Of a DNA stretch of 64,000 bases, positions 34,971 to 44,900 are shown one piece after another; the first letter of the stretch is position 1, and every line of letters begins with the position of its first letter. Made by a program: the position numbers and the translations under genes. The stretch is from Amycolatopsis sp. DSM 110486. Its GTDB lineage: Bacteria > Actinomycetota > Actinomycetes > Mycobacteriales > Pseudonocardiaceae. The stretch spans positions 5,226,001 to 5,290,000 of the forward strand of contig NZ_CP080519.1 of assembly GCF_019468465.1 (NCBI RefSeq). Reading direction: 5' to 3'. The notes under the pieces are model-generated. The model saw only the letters and a program-made list of their open reading frames with translations. It was not told where the DNA came from and did not search any database.

Positions 34971-35016
34971 CCGGGTTTCGTGCGGTGGCGGTGAGGCGCC
35001 GCCGCACGAAACCCGG
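34971..35016. terminator. Long hairpin terminator
   Basis: Twenty-base arms pair at 19 positions (CCGGGTTTCGTGCGG on the left) around GTGAGG, 51 bp after the NmrA stop. With the next hairpin it separates convergent genes. Confidence 0.75.
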
Positions 35017-35020
35017 AACG

Positions 35021-35058
35021 CTCGCCGGCGGGGCTGGTCGCGCTGTGCCGCCGGCGAG
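35021..35058. terminator. Second hairpin terminator
   Basis: Perfect 11-bp arms CTCGCCGGCGG / CCGCCGGCGAG, with outer CCGGAA / TTCCGG extending the stem. It lies 28 bp beyond the stop of the leftward MerR gene. Confidence 0.65.
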
Positions 35059-35085
35059 CACTTCCGGGTTCGCCGGGCGAAAACG

Positions 35086-35874
35086 TCAGTCCCAGGTGGC
35101 GGTCTCCGGGTCGACGCCGTGGGCCGCGGCGTTCGCGTTGATCACCTCGCGCAGCCACGGCGCCAGGTCCGGCGAGAACCCGCTGTAGTAGCCCGCGAAC
35201 CCCTCGTCCTCCGCCAGGAGCCGGCCGAGGCAGACGTGGCGGGCGTGGGGGCAGTCGAAGTACGTCGTCATGGACGCGCGGTGGCGTTCGGCCAGATCGT
35301 TGGCCTCGGCCGAGCCCGGGGTGACGCCGGTCTGGTGGGCGGTCGCCAGGTCGGCGTTCAGCTTTTCGACGCGCGCCACCACTTCCTGCCAGTCGGCGGG
35401 GCTCAGCTTGGCGGCGCGTTCGGTGTACTGGGTCCACTGAGGACTGTCGCCCCAGCGGGTTTCGGCTTCACCGACCCATTCCGGGCGCCAGTCGGAGCCG
35501 AAGATCTCCACCTGTTGTTCCGGGGTGAGCCGGATGCCGGTCTTCGCGGCGGCCAGCATGCGATCGACGGCCGACACCATCGTCTCCAGACGGGAAATCC
35601 GGTCGACGAGCTCGGTGCGCTGGCGCCGAAGATGCGCACGGGCGTCGACGGCCGGGTCGTCGAGCAGGCGGCCGATCTCGGCGAGCGGGAAACCCAGCTC
35701 GCGGTAGACGAGGACCCGGTGCACCCGGGCGATGTCGTCGCCCGAGTACACCCGGTACCCCGCAGACGTGCGCTCGCTCGGGCGCACGAGACCGATCGCG
35801 TCCCAGTGGTGCAGCGTCTTCACGCTGACCCCGACGAGCGCCGCTGCCCGGCCGACAGTGAGGCCTTCGCTCAT
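35086..35874 (-). CDS. MerR-family regulator with TipAS ligand domain
   Basis: 262 residues. The N-terminal MerR helix-turn-helix (LTVGRAAALVGVSVKTLHHWDAIGLV ... AGYRVYSGDDIAR), a coiled coil (residues about 78-105) and a TipAS-type C-terminal domain (WGDSPQWTQYTERAAK, FYDCPHARHVCLG-like region, GFAGYYSGFSPDLAPWL). TipA proteins bind thiopeptide-like or other drugs and activate their own gene and export genes. The ATG at 35874 lies 14 bp after the VOC gene stop, so the two are co-transcribed. Confidence 0.85.
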   Translation of the reverse strand: MSEGLTVGRAAALVGVSVKTLHHWDAIGLVRPSERTSAGYRVYSGDDIARVHRVLVYRELGFPLAEIGRLLDDPAVDARAHLRRQRTELVDRISRLETMVSAVDRMLAAAKTGIRLTPEQQVEIFGSDWRPEWVGEAETRWGDSPQWTQYTERAAKLSPADWQEVVARVEKLNADLATAHQTGVTPGSAEANDLAERHRASMTTYFDCPHARHVCLGRLLAEDEGFAGYYSGFSPDLAPWLREVINANAAAHGVDPETATWD

Positions 35875-35888
35875 CAGGCCAGTGTGGC

Positions 35889-36377
35889 TCACCCGCGCGG
35901 AATGTCGAATCCGACGGCCCGCAGTTCGTCGGCCTGGGCGCCGTCCGGGTCGATCGGCCGGGCGGCGGTGAGCACGATCCGCACCCGTTCGGGTGTCTCC
36001 ACCGTGAGCTCGACGGAGTTCCACGGCTTCTCCTCCGGGCCACTCGTGCAGCCCGGCCGCAGCTGTTCGCACCGCGCGGCGACCTCGTCGATCTGGGAGA
36101 GGACGCACGAGAAGCTGATGGCCAACGCGGAGCCGGGCGTGACTTCACCCGGCACGAGCAGCACGTCCTGGAACGCCCACCGCCGCAGGTGGGTGAGCCG
36201 GCCGGGAATGGAGAAAAGGTCGATGAACCCGAGGCCGCGCAACCAGAAGTCCTTGGACTCCTCGAGGTCGGCCGTCGGGATCATCGGGAACATGGGCATG
36301 CCGTAGATGCCGCGGTAGGGCTCCGGCGCGATCGCGTCGAGGGCCGGCATCGGGACGGGGCTGGTGTATTCGTTCAC
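35889..36377 (-). CDS. VOC-family (glyoxalase/bleomycin-resistance-like) protein
   Basis: 162 residues with the paired beta-alpha-beta3 pattern: FPMIPTADLEESKDFWLRGLGF and, in the second half, VELTVETPERVRIVL. Binding or metal residues are not obvious, so a metal-independent binding protein is possible. The start is a GTG at 36377. It precedes the TipA-like regulator in one transcript, which suggests a drug-binding or detoxification role (inference). Confidence 0.72.
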   Translation of the reverse strand: MNEYTSPVPMPALDAIAPEPYRGIYGMPMFPMIPTADLEESKDFWLRGLGFIDLFSIPGRLTHLRRWAFQDVLLVPGEVTPGSALAISFSCVLSQIDEVAARCEQLRPGCTSGPEEKPWNSVELTVETPERVRIVLTAARPIDPDGAQADELRAVGFDIPRG

Positions 36378-36411
36378 GCCTTCGATGCTCGACCCTCCTG
36401 TGACGTCAGGG

Positions 36412-37464
36412 TCAAGGCCGAAGCAGGATCCGGATCGGGTCGCCTTCGTGTTCGCGCAGGCGCCGCACCCCTTCGGCGGCCTCCTCCAGCGGCAGGATCG
36501 CGCTCACGGAGCCCGACACGTCCAGCCGCCCGCGGGCGACCAGCTCCACCAGGTCGGACAGGTGCTTCATGCGATAACCGAGGTGCCCGACGACGGTGTG
36601 GCGCCGCCGCACGAAGTTCAGCTCGGCCCCCAGGTCCAGGTGGTCGGGCGACATCCCGACGAGCACCAGCCGGCCGCGGTGGCCGAGCGCGCGGTCGGCC
36701 TGCTTGACGCTGGCACCCCGGCCGACGCAGTCGAACGCGACGTCGAGCCCGTGACCACCGGTGATCTCGGCGAGCTTGTCGGGAGTCGCTTCGTCGAGCG
36801 GGTCGAGCGCGAAGTCGGCGCCGAGGCCGAGCGCGCGTTCGCGGGCCGCCGGCAGTGGGTCGAGCGCCACGATCGGCGACGCGCCGCAGAGGCGCGCGAG
36901 CTGCACCAGGTGCGTGCCCAGCCCGCCGAGACCCCAGATCCCCACGGCCTCCGCGGGGCGCAGCCCGGCCGTGTCGACGGCGCCGTACGGGGTCGAGACC
37001 GCGTCGGCCAGCACCGCGGCCTGCTCCAGCGGCACGTGCTCCGGCACGCCGACCAGCGTCGTCGCGGGCGTGACCACGTACTCGGCCCAGGCGCCGTCGT
37101 AGTCGAAGGCCATGATCTCGAGCTTTTCGCACACGTCGATCCCGCCGCCCTGGCGGCATTCGCGGCACGTGCCGCACGGGCGGCCCGCGGCCACGACCAC
37201 GCGGTCGCCCGGCGACCAGAAGCCGACCTCCTCGCCGACGGCGGCGACAGTTCCGGCCGTCTCGTGTCCAGGCGTGATCACCGGCAGTTTCGGGGTGAAG
37301 TGCCCGTCGAGCTGGGTCAGGTCCGAGTGGCAGATCCCGCACGCCGCGACCTTGACCACGACCTCACCGCGCCCCGGGGCCGGCACGGGCACCGTCTCCA
37401 CGCTCAGCTTCTTCGACGCCGCGTCGAACCGCGCCGCTCGCATCGTGGCCGGCAGGCCGCTCAT
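36412..37464 (-). CDS. Zinc-dependent alcohol dehydrogenase (MDR family)
   Basis: 350 residues. Catalytic zinc site residues in GICHSD and GHETAG; a structural zinc site with four cysteines in CGTCRECRQGGGIDVC; NAD-binding GLGGLGTHL. It oxidises alcohols or reduces aldehydes. The ATG at 37464 has AGGAG six bases upstream; an ORF start 36 bp further up is unsupported. The promoter region holds a GTCGGC...GCCGAC inverted repeat (about 37481-37498). Confidence 0.87.
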   Translation of the reverse strand: MSGLPATMRAARFDAASKKLSVETVPVPAPGRGEVVVKVAACGICHSDLTQLDGHFTPKLPVITPGHETAGTVAAVGEEVGFWSPGDRVVVAAGRPCGTCRECRQGGGIDVCEKLEIMAFDYDGAWAEYVVTPATTLVGVPEHVPLEQAAVLADAVSTPYGAVDTAGLRPAEAVGIWGLGGLGTHLVQLARLCGASPIVALDPLPAARERALGLGADFALDPLDEATPDKLAEITGGHGLDVAFDCVGRGASVKQADRALGHRGRLVLVGMSPDHLDLGAELNFVRRRHTVVGHLGYRMKHLSDLVELVARGRLDVSGSVSAILPLEEAAEGVRRLREHEGDPIRILLRP

Positions 37465-37578
37465 GGGAACTCCTCTTCTGGTCGGCTTATGCGCCGACAC
37501 TAATGATCAGCGGCCGCCAAGATCAACGACCGCTGACCGTCCGTACCGGCATCCGTGCACCGGACTGTCCTGAGTGGA

Positions 37579-38016
37579 CTATTCGAGCGCCGCGGTGAGC
37601 TCCAGGTGGATGCCGTCGGGATCGTTGACCGACAGGATCGCGATGCCGAACGCGGGCAGCTCGCGGATCGTGCCATGCACGACGTCCGTGGCGTCGAGGC
37701 GCTCCTGCGCTTCCCGCAGCCGGGCCATCGAGCCGAGCTGGAAGCTCAGGTGGTCGAGGCCGACACGTTCGGACTCGAACCGGTCGGCCTTCTCGGCCAC
37801 CGGACGCAGGCCGAGGATCAGGTTCTCGTTGGCGAGCACGACTCCGCCGTAGAGCGCGTCGCGGTCGGCCCGGATGGCCGGGTCGTCCGGGCTGCCCGGC
37901 GATTCGGCCGCGACGCCGAAGCCGAGCACCTCGGTGTAGAAGGCGCGCGAGCGGTCGAGGTCGGTCACGGTGAGCCGCAGGTGGTGGACGCCGCCCAGGG
38001 CGCTGAGGATCGGCAT
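37579..38016 (-). CDS. VOC-family dioxygenase/glyoxalase-like protein
   Basis: 145 residues with typical metal-ligand positions: HHLRLTVTDLDRSRAFYTEVLGF at the start, LDHLSFQL in the middle and a Glu in DGIHLELTA near the end. This is a His/His/Glu site of glyoxalase/dioxygenase type. GGAAGG precedes the ATG. It is divergent from the GlxA-type regulator, its probable controller. Confidence 0.8.
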   Translation of the reverse strand: MPILSALGGVHHLRLTVTDLDRSRAFYTEVLGFGVAAESPGSPDDPAIRADRDALYGGVVLANENLILGLRPVAEKADRFESERVGLDHLSFQLGSMARLREAQERLDATDVVHGTIRELPAFGIAILSVNDPDGIHLELTAALE

Positions 38017-38104
38017 GGTGGCCGCCTTCCGGTTCGGCCCGCCACCCCCTCGGGGACGGTGCCTGGTTCGAACGCTAGGTCCACAGTGGTCACGTCGGAA
38101 GTGT

Positions 38105-38127
38105 CGGTTCCGACGCGTTCGGAACCG
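38105..38127. promoter_or_regulatory. Palindrome in the divergent VOC/GlxA promoter
   Basis: Perfect 9-bp arms CGGTTCCGA / TCGGAACCG with a 5-base centre. A second pair GTCGGAA / TTCCGAC (from 38094) overlaps it. It ends eight bases before the regulator ATG, so binding there would block its own expression. Confidence 0.55.
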
Positions 38128-38135
38128 TTCCCGAC

Positions 38136-39146
38136 ATGGACGTCGCGGTGTTCGTCGTCGATGGCGTGGCTGATTTCGGCCTCACCGCGGTGCTGGAAGT
38201 GCTCCGGACGGCCAACGGACTCGCCTCTGACCTGCCGGATCCGCCGCGTCCGTTCGGCATCCGCACGGTGTCCGCCGGTGGCGCCGTCCGCTCGGCCCAC
38301 GGGTACACGATCCCCGCGGAACCCGTGAAAACCGTGTTGGCCGAAGGTCCCGACCTGCTGCTGGTGCCCGCCGTCGAAATCCCGCAGCCCGAAGCGCTCG
38401 TGCGCGAGGTCAGCGGGGCCTCGGGCCGCACCGTGGTGCACGCCCTCAACGCCGCGCGCGAAGCCGGCGTCCGCGTGGCCGCGGCCTGCACGGCCACGTT
38501 CTACCTAGCCGAGGCCGGCGTGCTCGACGGTGTGCGCGCCACCACCAGCTGGTGGCTCGGCCCGATGCTGCGCCGTCGCTACCCGCGCGTCGAGGTCGAC
38601 GAGACGCGCACGCTCTGCGTCGGTGAGGACGTGATCACCGCGGGCGGGGCGCTCGCGCACCTGGATCTGGCGTTGTCGCTGGTCGCGGCCTCCAGCCCGG
38701 CGCTGGCCGACCTCGTGAGCCGCTACCTGCTCATCGGCAACCGCACCACGCAACAGGACTTCGCGGCCCCGGAGATCCTCGCGCGCGGCAACCCGCTGGC
38801 CGCCGCGTTCGAACGCCGCGTGCGGTCGCGGCTGGGGGAGTCGTTGCAGGTGGCGGCGTTGGCGGGCGAGCTCGGCGTGACCGAACGCAGCCTGCAACGC
38901 ACCCGGCAGGCCGAGCTGGGGATGTCGCCGCGCGAGTTGATCACAGAGATCCGGCTGCAGCGCGCGATTCACCTGCTGCGCACCACCGGCTTGACCGTCG
39001 ACGCCGTGGCCGCCCGCGTCGGTTACCTCAACGGCGGCACGCTGCGGACGCTGATCCGCCGCCGGCGTGGTCTGAGCGTCGGCGAGGTGCGTGGCTCAGG
39101 CTCGCCGTGGCTCAGTGCTCCGCTGCCGGTGCCTTCGCCGGACTGA
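38136..39146 (+). CDS. GlxA-type AraC-family regulator (DJ-1/PfpI + HTH)
   Basis: 336 residues. Residues 1-190 are a DJ-1/PfpI domain (VDGVADFGLTAVLEVL, nucleophile-elbow-like AAACTATFYLAEAG with Cys). Residues 230-315 hold two AraC helix-turn-helix motifs (LQVAALAGELGVTERSLQRTRQ; TVDAVAARVGYLNGGTLRTLIRRRRG). This architecture is shared with ArgR/GlxA regulators. It likely regulates the divergent VOC gene and itself. Its 3' end overlaps the convergent membrane-protein gene by 35 bp. Confidence 0.87.
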   Translation: MDVAVFVVDGVADFGLTAVLEVLRTANGLASDLPDPPRPFGIRTVSAGGAVRSAHGYTIPAEPVKTVLAEGPDLLLVPAVEIPQPEALVREVSGASGRTVVHALNAAREAGVRVAAACTATFYLAEAGVLDGVRATTSWWLGPMLRRRYPRVEVDETRTLCVGEDVITAGGALAHLDLALSLVAASSPALADLVSRYLLIGNRTTQQDFAAPEILARGNPLAAAFERRVRSRLGESLQVAALAGELGVTERSLQRTRQAELGMSPRELITEIRLQRAIHLLRTTGLTVDAVAARVGYLNGGTLRTLIRRRRGLSVGEVRGSGSPWLSAPLPVPSPD

Positions 39147-40317
39147 CCGGCATCATCACGGCCGGGCCGAGGGCGCTCCATCCCGGCACCGGCGCGACCT
39201 GCGGTTCGAGGTGCTGCCCGAGCCCTTCGCCCGAGTGGTTCCGCAGGTACCGCAGGCCCCGGCGGAAGCGGCGGTAGGTGCGCGCGGCGATCAGCCCGAC
39301 GAGCCCGAACACGATCCCGCCCGCGACGTTGGTGTGCGACGCGGGGCCGGTCAACACGAGGTCGGGCAGCGCGGGGAAGAAGGACATCACCGCGATCGTC
39401 AGGCACGCGATGGCGACCACGAGCACGAACACCGGTGCCTTGAACCCGGGGCTGCCGCCGGCCATCGCGGTGGCGCCGGCGCGGACGTCGGCGACGGCCT
39501 CGCCGTGGCGCTGCACCGCCACCGCGCGGTCGGCGTTGTTCTGGCCGGCGAGCTTCGGGTCCTTCCGCGCCTGCTCGGCCCGGGCGACGACGAGGTCGAG
39601 CACCTGCTGCGGGTTCGCGTGCTCCAGGTGCAGCAGCCACTGCCGCCCTTCACCGGCCACGCGCAGCACCGTCTGGTCGCCGACCTGGCCGAGTTGGGCG
39701 TAGGCGAGCTCGCTGTAGAGCAGGCCGGGACCGTTGGCGCGCGCGTTGCCGAGCTTGCCGGTGCTGCCGTGCACGAGCCGGTCCCACTGGACGAGCAGTC
39801 GGCCGTCGGTCAGGCGCACCACCACCTCCGTGCGGGCGCCGGCCAGGTCGCGCCCGAGCGGCCGGTTGAGCACGAGCTGCGCGAGGCGACCGCACCCGTA
39901 CGCCACGACCACGGCGACCGGCGCCGCGACGAGCCCTCGCCAGCCCTCGCCGAAGCCGACGGCCATCTGGATCGCCCCGGCGGAGAGCAGCTCGAACCCG
40001 AGCAGCAGCCCGCACCACCCGAGCGCCACCGGCCACACCGTCGGGCGCCGGTGGTATACGAGCACGAAGCCCAGCACCAGCAGCACGTACGGGCTCAAGC
40101 CCCGCAGCACCGCCAGCGCGTCCAGCCCGGGTGTCGTGCTCCACCCGAACGCCGCGAACGGCCCCAGGAGCCCCACGAGCACCAGCACTCCCGCGGCGAT
40201 CCGACGCACCGCCATTCCCGGCCCCGAGGGCAGTGATTCCACCACCGCGCCACCTTGCCACGACAGAGGCTCCCCGCGTGGGTGATCTGTCGTATGCGAA
40301 CTGTCTATTGTGGACAT
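39112..40317 (-). CDS. Uncharacterised integral membrane protein
   Basis: 401 residues. Four N-terminal membrane helices (about 38-145), a soluble central domain (residues 160-285, with DGRLLVQWDRLVHGSTGK), and two C-terminal helices (about 300-345). No family is recognised. The start at 40317 is not fixed: an ATG at 40215 would remove a polar 34-residue leader. Confidence 0.65.
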   Translation of the reverse strand: MSTIDSSHTTDHPRGEPLSWQGGAVVESLPSGPGMAVRRIAAGVLVLVGLLGPFAAFGWSTTPGLDALAVLRGLSPYVLLVLGFVLVYHRRPTVWPVALGWCGLLLGFELLSAGAIQMAVGFGEGWRGLVAAPVAVVVAYGCGRLAQLVLNRPLGRDLAGARTEVVVRLTDGRLLVQWDRLVHGSTGKLGNARANGPGLLYSELAYAQLGQVGDQTVLRVAGEGRQWLLHLEHANPQQVLDLVVARAEQARKDPKLAGQNNADRAVAVQRHGEAVADVRAGATAMAGGSPGFKAPVFVLVVAIACLTIAVMSFFPALPDLVLTGPASHTNVAGGIVFGLVGLIAARTYRRFRRGLRYLRNHSGEGLGQHLEPQVAPVPGWSALGPAVMMPVSPAKAPAAEH

Positions 40318-40469
40318 TTCTGGCGGGTGAATCCCGGATTACCTTGTCGTAGTGGTGCAACCACGAGGCGTCACGCGGAGAAAGGCGCGGTGTGATCTGG
40401 GAAGGATGTCGGAATAGGCGAGCCCCGTTCGTCGTAGGAGTGAGGTGGCTACCGACTGAGGGAGATGCT

Positions 40470-41783
40470 GTGACGAACAGGCTGGAAGCCGCACCCGGCG
40501 CAGGAGTGTCCGCTGGGGGCGGACAGCTCAAGCTGGTGCTGATCCTGGGTGTCCTCGTGGCACTCGGCCCGCTGTCCATCGACATGTACCTGCCCGCGCT
40601 GCCGACCATCGCGCAGGACCTGCTCACGTCCGAGTCCACCATCCAGCTCACGCTGACCGGCACCGTGCTCGGGCTGGCGCTCGGGCAGCTGCTGGTCGGG
40701 CCGCTGTCCGACGCGTTCGGACGGCGGATCCCGCTCATCACCGGCAGCTTGATCCACGTCGCCGCCTCGCTGCTCTGCCTGGTGGCGCCGAACGTCGAGC
40801 TGCTCACCGGCGCGCGCATCCTGCAGGGCCTCGGCGCCTCCGCGGGCGCGGTGCTGGCGCTGGCCGTGGTGCGTGACCTCTACACCGACCGCAACGCGGC
40901 GAAGCTGCTGTCGCGCCTGATCCTGGTGATGGGTGTGTCGCCGGTGCTCGCGCCGACGCTCGGCAGTGCCCTGCTGAGCTGGACCGAGTGGCGTGGCGTG
41001 TTCGTGGTGCTCGCCGTGATCGGGCTCGCAAGTGCGATCGCCGCGGCGCTGGCCCTGCCGGAGACGCTGCCGAAGCAGCGCCGCCAGCCGTGGGAGCTCA
41101 AGGCGACGGTCCGCTCGTACCGCGGGCTGCTCACCGACCGCTCGTTCATCGGCCTGGTGATCGTGGCCGGCCTCGCGATGGCCGGGCTGTTCGCGTTCAT
41201 CAGCGGCGGCTCGTTCGTGTTCCAGCAGGAGTTCGGTCTCAACCAGCAGCAGTTCGGCCTGCTCTTCGGCGCCAGCGCGATCTGGCTGATCGCCGCGACG
41301 CAGGTCAACGCGCGGCTGATGAACCGATACGAGCCGGCTCAGGTGCTGGTCGTCGCGAGCGTGGCGGCCGTCGTGGCCGCGGCGGTCCTGCTGGTCACGG
41401 CGCTCACCGGCTTCGGCGGGATGTTCGGCGTCGCGGTGCCCGTGTGGGCGGTGCTGTTCTTCGCCGGCCTGATCCTGCCCAACGCGCCCGCGGTCGCCCT
41501 CAACTCCCACGGTGACAACGCCGGCACCGCGGCCTCGCTGCTGGGTGCCGTGCAGTTCGGCATCGGCGCGGCCGTGTCGCCGGTCGTGGGCCTGATCGGC
41601 AACAACGCCGCCGCCATGGGGATCGTGATGTTCAGCGGCATCCTGCTGGCCGGCGTCGTCCTGTGGGTTGTTGCCCGGCCGTGGGAGCTCACGGTCCCGG
41701 ACGAGTCGGCCGGCGACGAGCGGGTGACCGAGCCCTCGGCCCAGCCCGAGCCCAAGGCCGTCGCCTGCGCCGACGCGGTCTGA
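40470..41783 (+). CDS. Bcr/CflA-type MFS drug exporter
   Basis: 437 residues, twelve membrane helices. The loop motif GPLSDAFGRRIPL and the early PLSIDMYLPALPTIAQDL signature are diagnostic of Bcr/CflA proton-driven exporters. GGGAG five bases before the GTG at 40470 sets the start. The spacer upstream contains a short GTGGT/ACCAC inverted repeat that may bind a regulator. Confidence 0.87.
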   Translation: MTNRLEAAPGAGVSAGGGQLKLVLILGVLVALGPLSIDMYLPALPTIAQDLLTSESTIQLTLTGTVLGLALGQLLVGPLSDAFGRRIPLITGSLIHVAASLLCLVAPNVELLTGARILQGLGASAGAVLALAVVRDLYTDRNAAKLLSRLILVMGVSPVLAPTLGSALLSWTEWRGVFVVLAVIGLASAIAAALALPETLPKQRRQPWELKATVRSYRGLLTDRSFIGLVIVAGLAMAGLFAFISGGSFVFQQEFGLNQQQFGLLFGASAIWLIAATQVNARLMNRYEPAQVLVVASVAAVVAAAVLLVTALTGFGGMFGVAVPVWAVLFFAGLILPNAPAVALNSHGDNAGTAASLLGAVQFGIGAAVSPVVGLIGNNAAAMGIVMFSGILLAGVVLWVVARPWELTVPDESAGDERVTEPSAQPEPKAVACADAV

Positions 41784-41892
41784 CCGCCTCACGATTGCGG
41801 GCATTCTGCCCTCCCTGCCAGGCAGGCTGTATCAAAGGGGCACCAACGAGTCAATAGCCCATCGCGCAAGCGATCAGCCCGTTCGGCGCTGC

Positions 41893-41905
41893 TAGCTTGA
41901 CGCGG
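41893..41905 (+). promoter_or_regulatory. -10 element for a leaderless RHS transcript
   Basis: TAGCTT at 41893-41898 lies six bases before the GTG start, and there is no Shine-Dalgarno sequence. The spacing fits transcription starting at the start codon. Confidence 0.5.
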
Positions 41906-44900
41906 TGAGTAATCCGCTGATCGCGCCGACGCAAGACTCCACCAAGGCGTATTCGGGTATTTCGCTGCTGGAATCCGCGAATGACTTGTCGACGGCCATC
42001 GAGTCGGGTGACTGGGCGTCGGTGGCGATGGGTGCGGTCGGGACGGCGCTGGATGCGTTGTCGATGGCGATGGACCCGTTCGGCGCGATCCTGGCGGCCG
42101 GTGTGTCGTGGTTGATGGAGCACGTCGGTCCGCTCAAGGACGCGCTCAACGGGTTGACCGGCAACGCGGATCAGATCAAGGCGCAGTCGGAGACGTGGGG
42201 CAACGTCGCGAAGGAGCTGGGTAGCGTCGCCTCCGACCTCAACGACGCGATCAACGCGGATCTGCAGTCGTGGTCCGGTTCGGCGTCGGACGCCTACCGG
42301 CAGCGGGGGCAGGATCTGGCGACGTCGTTGCAGGCGGCGCAGAAGGGCTGTGAAGGCGCCTCGTCCGGGGTGAAGACCGCGGGCGAGGTGGTGGCCGCGG
42401 TCCGCACGCTGGTGCGCGACATCATTTCCGAGCTGATCGGGCACATGATCAGCTGGGCGTTGCAGGTCGTGTTCACCCTGGGCATCGGTTTGGCCTGGGT
42501 GGTGCCGCAGGTCGTGAGCGCGGTGGCGAAGACGGCGTCGCAGATCACCGGCCTCGTGACGAAGCTGGTGAAGGCGCTCAAGGCGCTGGTGCCGTTGCTG
42601 AAGAAGGCCGGGACGCTGTTCGAGGACGCGGGCAAGGCGTTCAAGGGTCTCAAGGGCGGCAAGGTCACTCCGCCGCCGAAGACGAAGGACCTCTCCGGCA
42701 CCCCGAAGGCCCCGCCGGTGAAGACCCCCGGCGGCGACGGCGGCGGCACGCCCAAGGGCGGCGGCTACGAGGGCACGCCGAAGGACTACACCCCACCCCC
42801 GGGCAAGTCCGGTGCGGACGACTCCACGAAAAGCTCCGGCTACGAGGGCACGCCGAAGGACTACACGCCGCCGCCCGGCAAATCCAGCGGCGACGACAGC
42901 ACGTCGGCCTCGGGCTTCAGCGGCGACGCCAAGGACTACACCCCGCCGCCGGCGTCGAAGGGTGGCGACGACTCCACCCACGCATCAAGCTCGGGCGGCG
43001 GTGGCTCTTCCGGAGGTGGTGGTGGAACTCCGCCGCCGGTGAAGAGCGACCCGCCCCCGCTCAAGACCGATCCGGACCCGGTGCCGGCGGGCGCCGGCGG
43101 TGGCGGCACCCCGAAGGGCGGCACGCCCAAGAGCGCTCCGCCGTCGAACAAACCGGACAACCCGCGCGACACCTCGGTCGACAAGGACAGCCGCTTCTGT
43201 GCGTCGGACCCCGTCGACGTCGCCACGGGCGAGATGATCCTCGACCAGACCGATCTGGTGCTGCCGCTGGACCTCGAGCTCTCGCTCGAGCGCACGCACG
43301 TCTCCTCGTACCGCGCCGGGCGATGGTTCGGCCGCTCCTGGGCGTCCACAGTGGACCAGCGCCTGGAGGTCGACGACGAGGACGTCTGCTACTTCTCGCC
43401 CGACGGCATGGTGCTCGTGTACCCGCTGCCGGCGCCGGGCGCCACGGGCCTGCCGGTGGAGGGGCCGCGGCTGCCGCTGACCCGGCGGCTCGACGGCGGC
43501 TACGTGCTGGAAGAACCGTTGCGTGGCACCAGTCTCCGCTTCGACCCGGTGGTGGGAGAAGCTCCCGGCGTGCTGCCGCTCACGGCGGTGGCCGGGGCCG
43601 GGCAGCGCTTCGACGTCGACTACGACCGGACGGGGCGCCCGGCGCGGATCCGCCACTCCGACGGGTACGAGGTCGCCTTCACCGTGACCCGCGACCGGAT
43701 CACCGCGATGTCGGTCGTGAACCCCGCCTCGGGTGAGAGTGTGCTGGTCACCCGCTACGGCTACGACACCGACGGCCGGCTCACCCAGGTCGTGAACTCC
43801 TCGGGCCGCCCGATGCTGTTCGACTACGACACCCAGGGCCGCGTCACGGGCTGGCAGGACCGCACCGGCACCTGGTACCGCTACGTTTACGACGCGGCCG
43901 GCCGGTGCGTGAAGACGGTGGGGGACAAGGGTTTCCGCGACGGCACCTTCGCCTACGACCGCGAGCGCCTCGTCACCGTCTACTCCGACTCGCTCGGCCA
44001 CCGCACCGAGTACCACCTCAACGAGGCCAACCAGGTCGTGCGGGAGGTCGACGCGGCGGGCCACGCCACGGAGTCCACTTGGGACCGTTACGACCGGCTG
44101 CTCATGCGCAGCGACAAGCTCGGGCGCACCACGTCCTTCGAGTACGACGACGCCGGCGCGCTGAGCCGCGTGGTCCGGCCCGACGGCAGCGTCGTGCAGG
44201 TCGCGTTGCGCGGCGGACTCGTCGCGGCCATCGCCGTTCGCGACGGCGAGCGCACCTGGACCCGCACGTACGACGAACCGCTTGACCCGTTCTCGGCGCG
44301 CCTCGGCGTGGCGGGGGAGTTCCGTCCCGAGGGTGTCGGCAGCGCGGCCGTGCTGCCCGACGCGGTCGCGGAGGCCGAGCGGACCACCAAGGGCTACGTC
44401 CCCGACTTGTTCGGCCGGCCGGCGCTCGTCGACACGCCCGGCGGGCAGGTGCGGCTCGACTGGACGGTCGAGGGCCTGCGGGCCGCGCGCACCGGCCCCG
44501 CCGGCGGACGCGAGCAGTGGTCGTATGACGGCGAAGGCAACGACGTCGCCCACGTCAGCGAGACGGGCGCCGTCACGCGGCGCGAGTACGGCCCATTCGA
44601 CGTGGTCGTGGCCGAGGTCGACGAGGCCGGCGGGCGCACGACGTACGCGTACGACACCGAGCTGCGCCTGCTGGCAGTGACCAACCCGCTCGGCCTGACC
44701 TGGCGCTACGTCTACGACCACGCGGGCCGCGTCACCGAAGAGCGCGACTTCGACGGCCGCACGCTGCGGTTCGAGTACGACGCCGCCGGACAGCTCACCC
44801 GCGCGTTCAACGGCCTCGGCGAGCTCACCGAGCTCACCTACGACACGCTGGGCAACGTCGTCGCGCGGCGCGCGCCCCACGGGCTCACCACGTACTCCTA

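Noticed and set aside
41814..41826. CCTGCC-A-GGCAGG palindrome after the Bcr/CflA gene as a terminator
   Set aside because: Only six-base arms with a one-base centre, which cannot form a stable RNA hairpin; too weak to call.
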